Source: Nocardioides sp. Arc9.136 (lineage in GTDB: Bacteria; Actinomycetota; Actinomycetes; Propionibacteriales; Nocardioidaceae). From it: DNA of 64,000 nucleotides. This document shows, in pieces, positions 24,061 to 33,635 of the stretch (within the stretch, counting starts at the first letter, position 1; each line of letters starts with the position of its first letter). The notes under the pieces are model-generated. The model had not been told where the DNA came from. It did no database searches and was given only the letters and a program-made list of their open reading frames with translations. Where the stretch lies: NCBI RefSeq assembly GCF_030506255.1, contig NZ_CP113431.1, forward strand, positions 124,001 through 188,000. The letters run 5' to 3'. The position numbers and the translations under genes are program-made.

Positions 24061-24891
24061 ATGACACGCATCTGCGGGGTCGGCGACAACGTCGTCGACC
24101 GGTACCTCGAGACCGGGTTGATGTACCCGGGGGGAAGTGCGGTGAACGTCGCCGTGCACGCCCGGCGCCTCGGCGCCTCGGCCGGGTACGTCGGCATCCT
24201 GGGCGACGACGAGGCGGCGACCCACGTCCTCAAGTCGTTGCTCGACGAGGGCGTCGACGTCTCGCGCGTCCGCCACGAGGCGCACCCCAACTCCTTCGCC
24301 GACGTGACGCTCGACCCGGACGGCAACCGCGTGTTCGGCGAGTTCGTCCCGCCGGTCGGTCGTCTCGAGCTGGACGAGGACGACCTCGCCTACCTTCGCG
24401 GCAGCGACTGGCTGCACACCGGCCACAGCAGCTTCACCCTCTCCGAGGTGCCGACGCTCGGGTCGCTGGCGCCGGTGGTCTTCGACTTCTCGTACAAGAG
24501 CCTCGAGTGGGCAGCCCCGGTGCTCCCGCACGTGACCGCGGCGTTCTTCTCGCGCGGCGAGGCCGACGACGAGCAGTGCGTCGCCCTGATCGAGGAGGTC
24601 CGTGCGCTCGGCCCCGGCCTGGTCGTCGTCACCCGCGGCGCGCGGGGGTCGGTGGTCTGGCGGGAGGGTGACGTCGTCCACCTCGAGCCGGCCGCGCCGG
24701 CCGCGCCGATCGACACCCTCGGTGCCGGCGACGCCTACCTGGCGGCGATGCTCTGCGCACTCGCGGAACACCGCGGGCTCGACGTCGCCGCTGCCGAGGC
24801 GGCGGCGTACGCAGCAACGGTCTGCGAGCACTTCGGGGCGTTCGGACACGCCGTACCCATCCATCAGCCGACCGAGGAGGCGACACGATGA
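24061..24891 (+). CDS. frlD: PfkB-family kinase, FrlD-like fructosamine 6-kinase
   Basis: 276 aa. The N-terminal block GDNVVDRYLETGLMYPGGSAVNVAV (quoted in part: GDNVVDRYLE, GGSAVNVAVHARRLG) matches FrlD, in which the early Gly-Gly positions the sugar. The catalytic Asp is near residue 224 in DTLGAGDAYLAAM, the PfkB second signature (anion hole GAGD). It should phosphorylate the O6 of an imported Amadori product with ATP, feeding the deglycase encoded just upstream. The 276-aa length suits the FrlD subgroup. It starts 4 bp after frlB, and the stop overlaps the next gene. Confidence 0.8.
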   Translation: MTRICGVGDNVVDRYLETGLMYPGGSAVNVAVHARRLGASAGYVGILGDDEAATHVLKSLLDEGVDVSRVRHEAHPNSFADVTLDPDGNRVFGEFVPPVGRLELDEDDLAYLRGSDWLHTGHSSFTLSEVPTLGSLAPVVFDFSYKSLEWAAPVLPHVTAAFFSRGEADDEQCVALIEEVRALGPGLVVVTRGARGSVVWREGDVVHLEPAAPAAPIDTLGAGDAYLAAMLCALAEHRGLDVAAAEAAAYAATVCEHFGAFGHAVPIHQPTEEATR

Positions 24892-25685
24892 CCGCGACAC
24901 CGCCCACCCCCGTGCTCGACGTGGCAGACGTCACCAAGAGCTACGGGCACGTGCAGGCCCTCCGGGGGGTGGACCTCCAGGTCCGCCCCGGCGAGGTCCA
25001 CGCCCTCGTGGGGGACAACGGGGCCGGCAAGTCCACCCTGATGAAGATCATCGCGGGAGCCGTCCCACCCACGTCGGGCACGGTCTCGGTCCGCGGGGAC
25101 CGGGTGAGCTTCGCCAGCCCGTCGGAGGCCCAGGCCGCCGGGATCGAGACGGTCTACCAGGACCTCGCGCTCGCGCCCACCCTGACTCCGGGCGAGAACC
25201 TCTACCTCGGGCGCGAGATCCCGCGGAAGGGCCTGCTCGGCAGGCTCGGCTTCATCGACCGCCGGTCGATGAACCGGTCGGCCGAGGAGCAGCTGACCTC
25301 GCTCGGCGCCAGCCTCCAGTCGCTCAGCAACGAGGTCGGGTCGCTCTCCGGTGGGCAGAGGCAGGCCGTGGCCGTCGCCCGCGCCTCGCTGTGGGGCAGC
25401 GCGCTGATCATGCTCGACGAGCCGACCGCGGCGCTCGGGGTCTCCCAGACCGAGCAGGTGCTCCGGCTCGTCGAGCGACTGCGCGACGAGCGCGGCCTCG
25501 CCGTGCTCCTGATCTCCCACAGCATGCCCGACGTCTTCCGGGTCGCCGACCGGGTGACCGTGCTCCGCCTCGGCCGCACGGTCCTGACCGCGGAGACCTC
25601 GACCCTGAGCACGAACGACCTCATCGCCGCGATGACCGGTGTCACGACCGGCCTCGCCCCGGCCACGCAGGGAGGTGCGGCATGA
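24888..25685 (+). CDS. Sugar ABC importer ATPase (FrcA/RbsA-type, single domain)
   Basis: 265 aa. Walker A GDNGAGKST near residues 43-51, Q-loop region VYQDLALAP, signature LSGGQRQ, Walker B LIMLDEP and the H-loop LISHSMPD are all present. It is a single nucleotide-binding domain, as in FrcA, not the fused double domain of RbsA, so it should act as a homodimer. CUT2-type ribose/fructose importers are the nearest family. Overlaps both neighbours by four bases; it clearly belongs to the same importer as the permease and binding protein that follow. Confidence 0.92.
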   Translation: MTATPPTPVLDVADVTKSYGHVQALRGVDLQVRPGEVHALVGDNGAGKSTLMKIIAGAVPPTSGTVSVRGDRVSFASPSEAQAAGIETVYQDLALAPTLTPGENLYLGREIPRKGLLGRLGFIDRRSMNRSAEEQLTSLGASLQSLSNEVGSLSGGQRQAVAVARASLWGSALIMLDEPTAALGVSQTEQVLRLVERLRDERGLAVLLISHSMPDVFRVADRVTVLRLGRTVLTAETSTLSTNDLIAAMTGVTTGLAPATQGGAA

Positions 25686-26758
25686 CCGTCACCATCGAAC
25701 CGACCCCGGGCGTCGACGACCCCATGCCGGAGCCGGACCACCGGCCGGGCCTCGGAACGCGGCTGCTCGCCAGCCAGCGCTTCTCCAACGTCACGATCTT
25801 CGGCCTGCTGCTGCTGATCGTCGTGTTCTTCAGCATCGTCACGCCGAACGGCTCGTTCCTGTCGAACTTCAACCTGACGAGCATCGCGCTGTCGGGCTCC
25901 CAGCTGCTGCTGCTGGCGGCCGGTGTGACGTACCTGCTCATCGCCGCCGGGCTCGACCTCTCCGTCGGAGCGATCGTCGTCTTCTCCTCGGTGCTCGCGG
26001 TGAAGCTGATGGTCAACCTCACCGCGGGCCTGGCCGACACGACGTCCGGGGGAGTCGAGCTCTGGTCCCGGATGCTCCTCGCCCTCGGCGCCGGACTGCT
26101 CACCGGCGCGGCCTGGGGCCTGGTCAACGGCCTGCTCGTCGTGAAGTCGAAGATCCCCTCGTTCATCGTCACCCTCGCGACCAGCACGATCATCCTGGGC
26201 CTGGCGCAGGTGTGGACCGGCGGCATCAACGTCAGCGGCGTGCCGCCGGCGCTCAGCACGTCCTTCGGCCTCGGGAAGGTCCTCGGGATCCCGTGGCCGG
26301 TGGTCGTCTCCTTCGCGGTGACCGGCGTCCTGTGGGTGATCCTGGCCGGGACGCGCTTCGGCATGCGGACCTACGCGATCGGGGCCAACCCCGAGGCCGC
26401 CCGCCGGGCCGGCATCAACGTCGATCGGCACCTGCTGGTGCTCTACACCCTCGTCGGGGTGCTGGCGGGCCTGGTCGGGATGATCGACATCGCCCGCTTC
26501 ACCACCGCCTCGGTGACCGGGTACAGCACGATCGCCCTCCAGGCGATCACCGCGGTGATCATCGGAGGCACCTCGCTGTGGGGCGGGCGGGGCAAGATGT
26601 CGGGCACCGTCGTCGGCGCCTTCATCCCGGCCACGCTCACGAGCGGCTTCGTGATCATGAACCTCCAGCCCTTCTGGCAGAACGTCGCCATCGGCTGCGT
26701 CCTCATCTTCGCCGTCTTCGTCGACCAGTACCGGCGTCGGGCGGTGAACACCCTGTGA
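25682..26758 (+). CDS. Sugar ABC importer permease (BPD_transp_2, RbsC-like)
   Basis: 358 aa. A 30-residue cytoplasmic tail is followed by about nine or ten membrane helices. The CUT2 permease motifs LLAAGVTYLLIAAGLDLSVG and AIGANPEAARRAGINV (the ATPase coupling loop) are visible, and IIGGTSLWGGRGKMSGTVVG is typical of RbsC/XylH relatives. Probably forms a homodimer with the upstream ATPase dimer. The substrate in this locus is inferred to be a fructosyl-amino compound from the frlB/frlD neighbours. Confidence 0.92.
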   Translation: MTVTIEPTPGVDDPMPEPDHRPGLGTRLLASQRFSNVTIFGLLLLIVVFFSIVTPNGSFLSNFNLTSIALSGSQLLLLAAGVTYLLIAAGLDLSVGAIVVFSSVLAVKLMVNLTAGLADTTSGGVELWSRMLLALGAGLLTGAAWGLVNGLLVVKSKIPSFIVTLATSTIILGLAQVWTGGINVSGVPPALSTSFGLGKVLGIPWPVVVSFAVTGVLWVILAGTRFGMRTYAIGANPEAARRAGINVDRHLLVLYTLVGVLAGLVGMIDIARFTTASVTGYSTIALQAITAVIIGGTSLWGGRGKMSGTVVGAFIPATLTSGFVIMNLQPFWQNVAIGCVLIFAVFVDQYRRRAVNTL

Positions 26759-26834
26759 CCAACGGACCGGGGATCTCGGACACGCACCACATCCAACTGT
26801 CGTGCCGTCGGCCGACCAGCGAGAGGAACCGACC

Positions 26835-27833
26835 ATGAAGCACCCCTGGCACAAGATCGCCGTCCTGACCCTGGCCGGGCTGGCGTTGACCGCCTGCTCG
26901 ACCGAGGAGGACACCGCCGCCTCGGCCTCGCCAGGAGGCGATGCGGGCGACATCAAGGTCGTGATGCTGCTCAACGACCAGTTCGACCCGTACTACCTGA
27001 CGCTGGTCAAGGGCGCCGAGGAGAAGGCGGAGGAGCTCGGCATCGACTTCTCCTGGCAGGCTCCGACGACGCTGGACGTGGCGAGCCAGACCCAGCTGCT
27101 GCAGTCGATCGCCGCGACGAAGCCCGACGGGATCATCATGTCGGCCCTCGACGCCGACGCGATGGTCGCACCGATGAAGCAGGTCCAGGACTCGGGGATC
27201 CCGATCGTCACCGTCGACAGCGACGTCAACGACGCCTCCGCCCGCCTCGCGACCTTCAAATCCGACGGCAAGGTCAACGGGGAGATGGCCGCCGACGAGA
27301 TGGCCGAGCTGCTGGGCGGGGAGGGGAAGGTCGGGTACGTCGGCTACACCCCCGGCATCCAGAGCGTCGACATCCGCCTCCAGGGCTGGACCGAACAGCT
27401 CGAGGAGCACGCCGGCCTCGACAACGAGGGCGAGCAGTACGCCGGCGCGGACATCGCCGAGAACGCCGCCAAGGCCTCGGCGCTGCTGTCCCGCGTCCCG
27501 GACCTGGCCGGCATCTACGCCTCCTGGACCAATGCGACCATCGGCGCGGCCAACGCCGTCCAGCAGGCCGGGAAGAGCGAGGACGTCGTCGTCATCGGCG
27601 TCGACGCCTCGCCCGACGAGGTCGCCCTGCTCCAGCAGGGTCAGGTCGACGCGCTCATGGTCCAGAAGCCCTACGACATGGGCAAGGACGCGGTCGAGGC
27701 GCTCGTGGAGCACGCCCAGGGTGGCGAGGACCCCGACAGCGAGAACCTCTACGACGTCGTGATCGCCACACCCGAGAACGTCGACGACCCCGACATCAGC
27801 CAGTACCTCTACGTGAAGCCGGAAAGCGAGTAG
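26835..27833 (+). CDS. Sugar ABC importer binding lipoprotein (Peripla_BP_4 type)
   Basis: 332 aa. The signal ends in a lipobox, LALTAC, with Cys21 the lipidated residue, so the protein is membrane-tethered outside the cell. The ribose-binding-like fold starts at IKVVMLLNDQFDPYYLTLVKGAEEKAEELG. Other family blocks are QLLQSIAATKPDGIIMSALD, IPIVTVDSDV and VVVIGVDASPDE. A GAGAGGAA ribosome-binding site precedes the ATG chosen. It is the specificity component of the importer; the ligand is expected to be an Amadori product. Confidence 0.92.
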   Translation: MKHPWHKIAVLTLAGLALTACSTEEDTAASASPGGDAGDIKVVMLLNDQFDPYYLTLVKGAEEKAEELGIDFSWQAPTTLDVASQTQLLQSIAATKPDGIIMSALDADAMVAPMKQVQDSGIPIVTVDSDVNDASARLATFKSDGKVNGEMAADEMAELLGGEGKVGYVGYTPGIQSVDIRLQGWTEQLEEHAGLDNEGEQYAGADIAENAAKASALLSRVPDLAGIYASWTNATIGAANAVQQAGKSEDVVVIGVDASPDEVALLQQGQVDALMVQKPYDMGKDAVEALVEHAQGGEDPDSENLYDVVIATPENVDDPDISQYLYVKPESE

Positions 27834-27837
27834 ACCC

Positions 27838-29886
27838 GTGACCCGACTTGGGATTGACGTGGGCGGGACGTTCACGGACGTCGTCGTCCTGCACGAGGAC
27901 GGCCGCCGTGTCGTCGAGAAGGTGCCGAGCACGCCGGAGGACGCCTCGATCGGCATCCTGCGCGGCATCGAGCAGATCCAGGCGACGCGGGGCGTCGACG
28001 TCGGGGAGCTGGACGTCTTCTGCCACGGATCGACCGTCGCGACCAACGCGCTGCTCGAGTCCAAGCTCCCGCGCACGGCCCTCGTGGTCACCCGCGGGTT
28101 CCGCGACGTGCTCGAGATCGGCACCCAGCTGCGCAGTGACCTCTTCGACCTCCGGGTCGCGAAGCCCCGTCCCTACGTCCCCCGGTCGCGGGTGATCGAG
28201 GTCGACGAGCGCGTCGACCGCCTGGGCGGCGTCGTGCGGCCCCTCGGGGACGCCGAGGTCGAGCGCATCGTCGAGGCCGTCCGGGCCGCGGACGTCGAGG
28301 CCTGCGCCGTCACCCTGCTGTTCGGGTTCCGCAACGACGAGCACGAGCGACGGCTCGCCGACGCCCTGCGCGCGGCGATGCCGGAGCTCTCGGTCGCGGT
28401 GAGCAGCGAGGTGGCCCCGGAGATCAAGGAGTACCCCCGCGCCTGCACCACGGTGGTCAGCGCAGCGCTGCGACCGCTTGTGGCGCGCTACATGGCCGGG
28501 ATCCTGGCCGGCCTCGAGCCGGCCGGGGTCACCTGCCCGACGTTCATCATGCAGTCCAACGGTGGCGTGATGAAGGTGACCGAGGCAGCGGAGAACGCGC
28601 ACCGGATGGTGCTCTCCGGCCCCGCCGCCGGCGTCCTCGCAGCCACCCAGGTGGCCGCGCAGTCGAGCTATCCGCACCAGATCACCTTCGACATGGGCGG
28701 TACCTCGACCGACATCTGCCTGGTCCACGAGGGCAGGGCGCGCGTCGAGCGGGAGAGCCTCTTCGAGGGGCGGCCGATGCTGGTGCCGCAGTTCGACATC
28801 CACACGATCGGCTCCGGCGGCGGCTCCCTGGCGTACGTCGACGAGGCGGGCGGCCTGCACGTCGGGCCGGAGAGCGCGGGCGCCGTGCCCGGGCCCGCCT
28901 GCTACGGCCGCGGCGGGACCCGCCCGACGACCACCGACGCGCAGCTGGTCCTCGGCCGGATCGACCCGGCGTCGTTCCTCGGGGGAGAGATGAGCCTCGA
29001 CCTCGAGGCGGCGCGCCTCGCGGTGAAGACCCACGTCGCCGACCCGCTCGGCGTGGACGTCGACACCGCGGCCATCGGGATCCTCGACGTCGCCGACGCG
29101 GTGATGGCCCGCGGCGTGCGCGTCGTCAGCGTCAACCGCGGGTACGACCCGCGGGACTTCCACCTGCTGCCGTTCGGCGGGGCGGGCCCGATGCACGCCC
29201 TCAGCGTGGGCGCCCTCGTCGACGTGGGAGCCGTGCTCGTCCCACCGAACCCGGGCACGTTCTCGGCCGTCGGCCTGGCGGGGTCGGACATCAAGTACAG
29301 CTTCGTCCGAGTCGTCGACGTCGACGTCGCGGACCTGGACGTCGCCGACGTGGAGGCCACCTACGCCGACCTGCAGTCCGCAGCCGCCGACCGCTTCGCC
29401 GGCTCGGGGGTCGCCCGGGTCGACCACATCCGACTGGCGCGCTTCCGCTACGCCTGGCAGGACAACGACGTCGAGGTGATCGTCGAGGGCCCGGTCCTCG
29501 ACGAGAACGCCCTGCAGCAGGCCGTCAAGCAGTTCCACGAGCAGCACCACTTCGAGTTCGGCCACAGCAACGTCGAGGACCGGGTCGAGCTCGTCGCCGT
29601 GGGCCTCGAGGCCTACGGCCTCCTCGACACCAGCGCCAGCGGCGCGGTCGTGCCCGTCCAGGGGACCGCTGAGCCCGCCGAGCACCGCGAGGTCTACTTC
29701 AAGGGCCCCGGACGTGTGCAGACACCGGTGTACCTGCGGCCGGCGCTACCGCCGGGGACGGTGATCGCCGGGCCGGCCATCATCGAGGAGCGCGAGGCCA
29801 CGACGGTCGTCATCCCGGACACGACGGTGCGCGTCGACGACGACCTCAACCTGCTGATCACCTACAACGACCGTGAAGGGGCCTGA
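27838..29886 (+). CDS. hyuA: Hydantoinase/oxoprolinase subunit A (HyuA)
   Basis: 682 aa. The actin-like ATPase core shows LGIDVGGTFTDVVVLHEDG at the N terminus, GPAAGVLAATQVA near 262 and FDMGGTSTDICLV near 284. The block NRGYDPRDFHLLPFGGAGPM lies near 435-455. This family hydrolyses cyclic amides (5-oxoproline, N-methylhydantoin) using ATP, together with a B subunit. It starts 4 bp after the binding protein gene, so it belongs to the sugar-amine operon. An oxoproline- or hydantoin-like intermediate in that pathway is implied but not shown. Confidence 0.9.
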   Translation: MTRLGIDVGGTFTDVVVLHEDGRRVVEKVPSTPEDASIGILRGIEQIQATRGVDVGELDVFCHGSTVATNALLESKLPRTALVVTRGFRDVLEIGTQLRSDLFDLRVAKPRPYVPRSRVIEVDERVDRLGGVVRPLGDAEVERIVEAVRAADVEACAVTLLFGFRNDEHERRLADALRAAMPELSVAVSSEVAPEIKEYPRACTTVVSAALRPLVARYMAGILAGLEPAGVTCPTFIMQSNGGVMKVTEAAENAHRMVLSGPAAGVLAATQVAAQSSYPHQITFDMGGTSTDICLVHEGRARVERESLFEGRPMLVPQFDIHTIGSGGGSLAYVDEAGGLHVGPESAGAVPGPACYGRGGTRPTTTDAQLVLGRIDPASFLGGEMSLDLEAARLAVKTHVADPLGVDVDTAAIGILDVADAVMARGVRVVSVNRGYDPRDFHLLPFGGAGPMHALSVGALVDVGAVLVPPNPGTFSAVGLAGSDIKYSFVRVVDVDVADLDVADVEATYADLQSAAADRFAGSGVARVDHIRLARFRYAWQDNDVEVIVEGPVLDENALQQAVKQFHEQHHFEFGHSNVEDRVELVAVGLEAYGLLDTSASGAVVPVQGTAEPAEHREVYFKGPGRVQTPVYLRPALPPGTVIAGPAIIEEREATTVVIPDTTVRVDDDLNLLITYNDREGA

Positions 29887-29890
29887 CGCC

Positions 29891-31597
29891 ATGACTGCCA
29901 CGACGGACGCGGTCGGCGAGCGCCTCGCCGATCCGATCACCACGGAGGTCGTCCGCCACGCCCTCGAGACCATCGCCGAGGAGATGGGCACTGCGCTGCG
30001 GCGCACCGCCCTCAGCGTGGTCGTCAAGGACATGCGCGACTACTCCTGCGCGCTCTTCGACGCGCAGGGCCGGATGCTCGCAGCGGCCCTGGACATCCCC
30101 AGCCTGCTGGCCTCCATGGCGCCCGCGCTCCAGTCCTGCCTCGAGAAGTGGGGCGACGACATCGAGCCCGGCGACGTCTTCATCAACAACCACCCCTACC
30201 TGGGTGCCTGCCAGACGAACGACATCAACATCTTCGCGCCGGTGTTCGACGCGCAGGACGTGCTGGTGGGGTTCACCGGCGTGATCGCCCACCACGCCGA
30301 CTGGGGCGGCCGCACGCCCGGCACCGCGGCGGCTCGCTCGGAGTCGGCGTACGAGGAGGGTGTGCTGCTGCCGGCGCTCAAGGTGGAGGTAGCCGGCAGG
30401 CCCAACACGACGGTGCTCGACATCATGAACGCCAACGTCCGGCACCCCGCCCAGAACGTCGGCGACCTGCGTGCGCAGGTGGCGGCGGCCCGGTCGGGCG
30501 GCACCAGGTTCGCCGCCCTCGCCGAGAAGTTCGGGACCCCGGTGCTGCTCGCCGCGATCGACGAGCTGTTCGGCTACACGGTGCGCCGCACCCGCGCGGA
30601 GCTCGCCAAGCTCCCCGACGGTGACTACCGCGCCGAGGGCTACCTCGACAACGACGGCCTCGACCTGGGCTCGCCGGTCAAGATGGTCGTCACGGCGACG
30701 ATCGAGGGCGACCGGATCCACTTCGACTTCACGGGGTCGGACCCGCAGATGCGGGGCGGGATGAACATCCCGAACTCCACCCTGCGGTCGGTGGTCCACT
30801 ACGCGGTGAAGTGCCTGATGCCCGCCGACGTGCCGTTCAACGAGGGCTCGCTGGCCCCGGTCACCCTGCACGCCCCGTCGGGCACCGCGGTGAACCCGGA
30901 CTTCCCGGCAGCGGTCGGCGACCGGCACCTCGCCTCGCAGCGACTCGCGTCGATCGTGACGCGTGCGCTCGCGGAGGCCGCCCCGGACCGGGCCTCGGCG
31001 GAGTGGTTCGTCGGGTGGCCCGTGCTCGTGTGCGAGTCCCGCTCGCCGAAGTCGGGTGAGGGCGTGGTCCTGCTCGCGAACGTCGCCGGGGGCGCCGGCG
31101 CCTGCGCCGAGCACGACGGCGCCGACGCCCTCGACGTGCACATGGCGAACTGCCAGCTGATCCCGGCCGAGGTGATCGAGTCGTCCTACGAGCTCCGCGT
31201 CGAGCAGTACGCGCTGATCCCGGACTCCGGCGGAGCGGGTCGCTACCGAGGCGGCCTCGGCATCCGAGCCGACTACCGCAACATCTCCGAGAAGCCCCTG
31301 CACTTCCTCTCCGAGGCCGAGCAGACCCGCCCGGAGTACGCACCGCTCGGCCTCGACGGCGGACGGCCCGGCCGCTCGGCGTCGCTCGCCCTCATCGACG
31401 AGGACGGCCACGAGGCCGCGCTGCCGGTCAAGGGCCAGGGCGTCGCGGCGCCCGGGCAGGTCGTCAGCCTGCGCGCCGGCGGGGGCGGCGGGTACGGCGA
31501 TCCGGCGTCGCGCCCGGCCGAGGCCCTGGCCGCCGACGTGCGCGACGGGCGCGTCAGCGAGGAGGGGGCCGCCCACTACGAGGTGGCGTCGCGGTGA
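29891..31597 (+). CDS. hyuB: Hydantoinase/oxoprolinase subunit B (HyuB)
   Basis: 568 aa, the usual length of the separate B subunit. Family blocks: MGTALRRTALSVVVKDMRDY near the N terminus, VFINNHPYLGACQTNDINIF (about 96-115), ADWGGRTPGT and FDFTGSDPQMRGGMNIPNST. The C-terminal part has SGGAGRYRGGLG and GGGGGYGDP, both conserved. ATG chosen five bases after hyuA; a GTG six codons upstream overlaps hyuA and is less likely. The A and B subunits act as one ATP-dependent cyclic amidase complex. Confidence 0.9.
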   Translation: MTATTDAVGERLADPITTEVVRHALETIAEEMGTALRRTALSVVVKDMRDYSCALFDAQGRMLAAALDIPSLLASMAPALQSCLEKWGDDIEPGDVFINNHPYLGACQTNDINIFAPVFDAQDVLVGFTGVIAHHADWGGRTPGTAAARSESAYEEGVLLPALKVEVAGRPNTTVLDIMNANVRHPAQNVGDLRAQVAAARSGGTRFAALAEKFGTPVLLAAIDELFGYTVRRTRAELAKLPDGDYRAEGYLDNDGLDLGSPVKMVVTATIEGDRIHFDFTGSDPQMRGGMNIPNSTLRSVVHYAVKCLMPADVPFNEGSLAPVTLHAPSGTAVNPDFPAAVGDRHLASQRLASIVTRALAEAAPDRASAEWFVGWPVLVCESRSPKSGEGVVLLANVAGGAGACAEHDGADALDVHMANCQLIPAEVIESSYELRVEQYALIPDSGGAGRYRGGLGIRADYRNISEKPLHFLSEAEQTRPEYAPLGLDGGRPGRSASLALIDEDGHEAALPVKGQGVAAPGQVVSLRAGGGGGYGDPASRPAEALAADVRDGRVSEEGAAHYEVASR

Positions 31598-32070
31598 CGG
31601 TCGACTTCGATCGGCTCTGGCACGTCGGGGTCGTCGTGGGTGACCTCGAGCAGGCGATGGAGCAGCTGGCGGACTCCTTCGGGCACGACTGGGCGACCGT
31701 CCTGGAGCGGGAGGTGCCGGTGCACGTCGTCGGCGGGACGCAGAGCAGCCGCGTGCGCTGGACGGCCTCGCGCGGGGGGCCGCCCCAGTGGGAGGTCATC
31801 CAGGCCGAGTCCGGGGTCTGGTCGGTCGACGCCAACCCGGGCGGCGGCCTGCACCACCTGGCCTACTGGAGCGACGACCTCGCCGGCGACAGTGCGGCGC
31901 TCCAGGCGCAGGGGTACCGCCTCGAGGCGTGGGGCGACGACGAGCACGGGACCACGCGCTTCATCTACCTGCTGGGACCGAACGGCCTGCGGATCGAGAT
32001 CGGCGCGGCCGAGACGCGGCCGGCCTGGGAGGAGTGGACGTCCGGTGGCGACTACGGCATCCGGTTCTGA
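31594..32070 (+). CDS. VOC-fold (glyoxalase/epimerase-like) protein 1
   Basis: 158 aa. It is composed of two beta-alpha-beta-beta-beta halves typical of the vicinal oxygen chelate family. Probable metal ligands are His in LWHVGVVVGDL, His in GGGLHHLAYW and Glu near the end in LRIEIG. The pattern HVGVVVGDLEQAMEQL recalls methylmalonyl-CoA epimerase and glyoxalase relatives. GTG start with a 4-base overlap into hyuB, so it is translationally coupled to the operon. It may handle a reactive dicarbonyl or a hydantoin-type isomer; this is inference from position. Confidence 0.82.
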   Translation: MTVDFDRLWHVGVVVGDLEQAMEQLADSFGHDWATVLEREVPVHVVGGTQSSRVRWTASRGGPPQWEVIQAESGVWSVDANPGGGLHHLAYWSDDLAGDSAALQAQGYRLEAWGDDEHGTTRFIYLLGPNGLRIEIGAAETRPAWEEWTSGGDYGIRF

Positions 32071-32071
32071 C

Positions 32072-32530
32072 GTGCTCGCTGGTGGTGTCGCGCACGTCGG
32101 CGTCGTCGTCGACGACCTGGAGGCGGCCATGGCCGACCTGCCGGTCGTGGGTGCGTGGAGCAGCGTGCTGGAGTGGGACACCACGGTGCGTCGGGCCCAC
32201 GGCTCGATCGAGCGCCGACCCGTCCGTTTCGTGACGGCCGCCGGTGCACCCGCGCACCTGAAGCTCATCGAGTCGGCGCCCGGCAGCGTCTGGGCGCCGA
32301 CCGGCGGGGTGCAGCAGCTGCACCACCTGACGTACTGGGTCGCCGACCTGGGCGCGGCGACGGCCCAGCTGCACGCCGCGGGCTACCGGACCGAGGCCGA
32401 CGGCCTCGAGGAGGACGGCAGCGTCCGCTTCCGCTACCTGGTGAGCCCGCTGGGTGTGCGCATCGAGCTCGGTCTCCTGGCCAACAAGGCCGCCTTCGAC
32501 TCCTGGGCCTCCGGCGGGGACCACGCCTGA
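32072..32530 (+). CDS. VOC-fold protein 2, tandem paralogue
   Basis: 152 aa from GTG, beginning two bases after the previous gene. It is the same fold and clearly a tandem duplicate: VAHVGVVVDDLEAAMADL, QLHHLTYWVADLGAA, VRIELG and the C-terminal WASGGDH versus WTSGGDY in its neighbour. Identity is moderate, so the two copies have diverged and may form a heterodimer. Metal-ligand positions (His, His, Glu) are retained. It is the last gene of the operon and faces the lacI-type gene 6 bp away. Confidence 0.82.
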   Translation: MLAGGVAHVGVVVDDLEAAMADLPVVGAWSSVLEWDTTVRRAHGSIERRPVRFVTAAGAPAHLKLIESAPGSVWAPTGGVQQLHHLTYWVADLGAATAQLHAAGYRTEADGLEEDGSVRFRYLVSPLGVRIELGLLANKAAFDSWASGGDHA

Positions 32531-32536
32531 GGGTGG

Positions 32537-33634
32537 TCAGGGAGCGGCGGGCGTCGCGGGGGCCGTCGACCCGCGGACCAGGAACGAGGTGGGCAGCAGG
32601 ATCCGGCGCGGCTCCTGGTCGTCGCCCGCGATCCGCTCCAGCAGGCGCTGGGCGGCGCGGGCCCCGATCTCGTGGACCGGTTGCTCGACCAGCGTGAGAG
32701 CGGGGCGGACGAGCGTCGTCCAGTCCAGGTTGTCGAAGCCCACGAAGGACAGGTCGCCCGGCAGGTCGAGGTCGAGCTCGCGGACCGCGCGGAACCCGCC
32801 GACCGTCATCACGTTGTCGATGGTGACCAGCGCGCTGGGGCGGTCGGAGCGGGAGAGCAGCTGGCGAGCGCACTCCACCGCGCCGTCCACCTCGTACGTC
32901 CCGGTCCGGCAGACCAGGGTCGGGTCGACCGGCACGCCGGCCGCCCGGTGCGCGCGGAGGTAGCCGAGGAGCCGGGCGGCGCTGGCGTTGAGCTCGCCTC
33001 GGTCCCGGTCGAGACCAGGGCCGAGCAACGTCTGCCAGTCCGCCTCGCGCTCGATGCGGAGCTCGGCCAGGATGCCGATCCGGCGGTGCCCCAGCTCGAG
33101 CAGGTGGGAGACCGCGAGCTCGGTGGCGCGGACGTCGTCGACCGTCACCACGTCGGCGCTCAGCATCGAGCTGATCCGGTCGATCAGGACGACGGGAGTG
33201 CCGCGTTCCTGCGCCGTCGCCAGGTGGGCGACCTCGCAGACGTCCGCGGCGGAGACCACCATCCCGTCCACCCGCTTGTCCATGAGCAGGGCGATCGCCT
33301 CGCGCTCGGTGGCGACGTCCTCGTCGGTGTTGACGAGGAGGATGTCGAAGCCGGCCTTCTTGGCCTCGTCGGTGACGCCTCGGACGACACCGGCGAAGAA
33401 CGGGCTGGAGATGTCGGCGCAGACGACGCCGATGGTGTTGGTCCGGCGGGTGATCATGCTGCGGGCGACGCTGTTGGGCCGGTAGCCGATCTCCTCGGTG
33501 GCGGCCTGCACCCGGGCGCGCGTCTCGTCACTGACACGGCCGTAGTTGCCGAGCGCCCGGCTGGCGGTCGCGACCGAGACCCCGGCGACACGAGCGACGT
33601 CGCGGATCGTCGGGTTCCGTCCGGGCTCGCGCAC
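32537..33634 (-). CDS. LacI-family regulator of the fructosamine/oxoprolinase operon
   Basis: 365 aa. The N-terminal HTH is at residues 9-35 (TIRDVARVAGVSVATASRAL) and the hinge helix follows with ARSMITRRTNTIGVV. The C-terminal domain is a periplasmic-binding-protein fold (SSPFFAGVVRGVTDEAKKAG, DLSFVGFDNLDWT). The GTG start touches a TGAGAACGTTATCGCA site that also occurs, doubled, 30-60 bp before frlB. Repression of its own gene and of the operon, relieved by a sugar-amine or its phosphate, is inferred. It is convergent with the last operon gene. Confidence 0.92.
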   Translation of the reverse strand: MREPGRNPTIRDVARVAGVSVATASRALGNYGRVSDETRARVQAATEEIGYRPNSVARSMITRRTNTIGVVCADISSPFFAGVVRGVTDEAKKAGFDILLVNTDEDVATEREAIALLMDKRVDGMVVSAADVCEVAHLATAQERGTPVVLIDRISSMLSADVVTVDDVRATELAVSHLLELGHRRIGILAELRIEREADWQTLLGPGLDRDRGELNASAARLLGYLRAHRAAGVPVDPTLVCRTGTYEVDGAVECARQLLSRSDRPSALVTIDNVMTVGGFRAVRELDLDLPGDLSFVGFDNLDWTTLVRPALTLVEQPVHEIGARAAQRLLERIAGDDQEPRRILLPTSFLVRGSTAPATPAAP

Positions 33635-33635
33635 A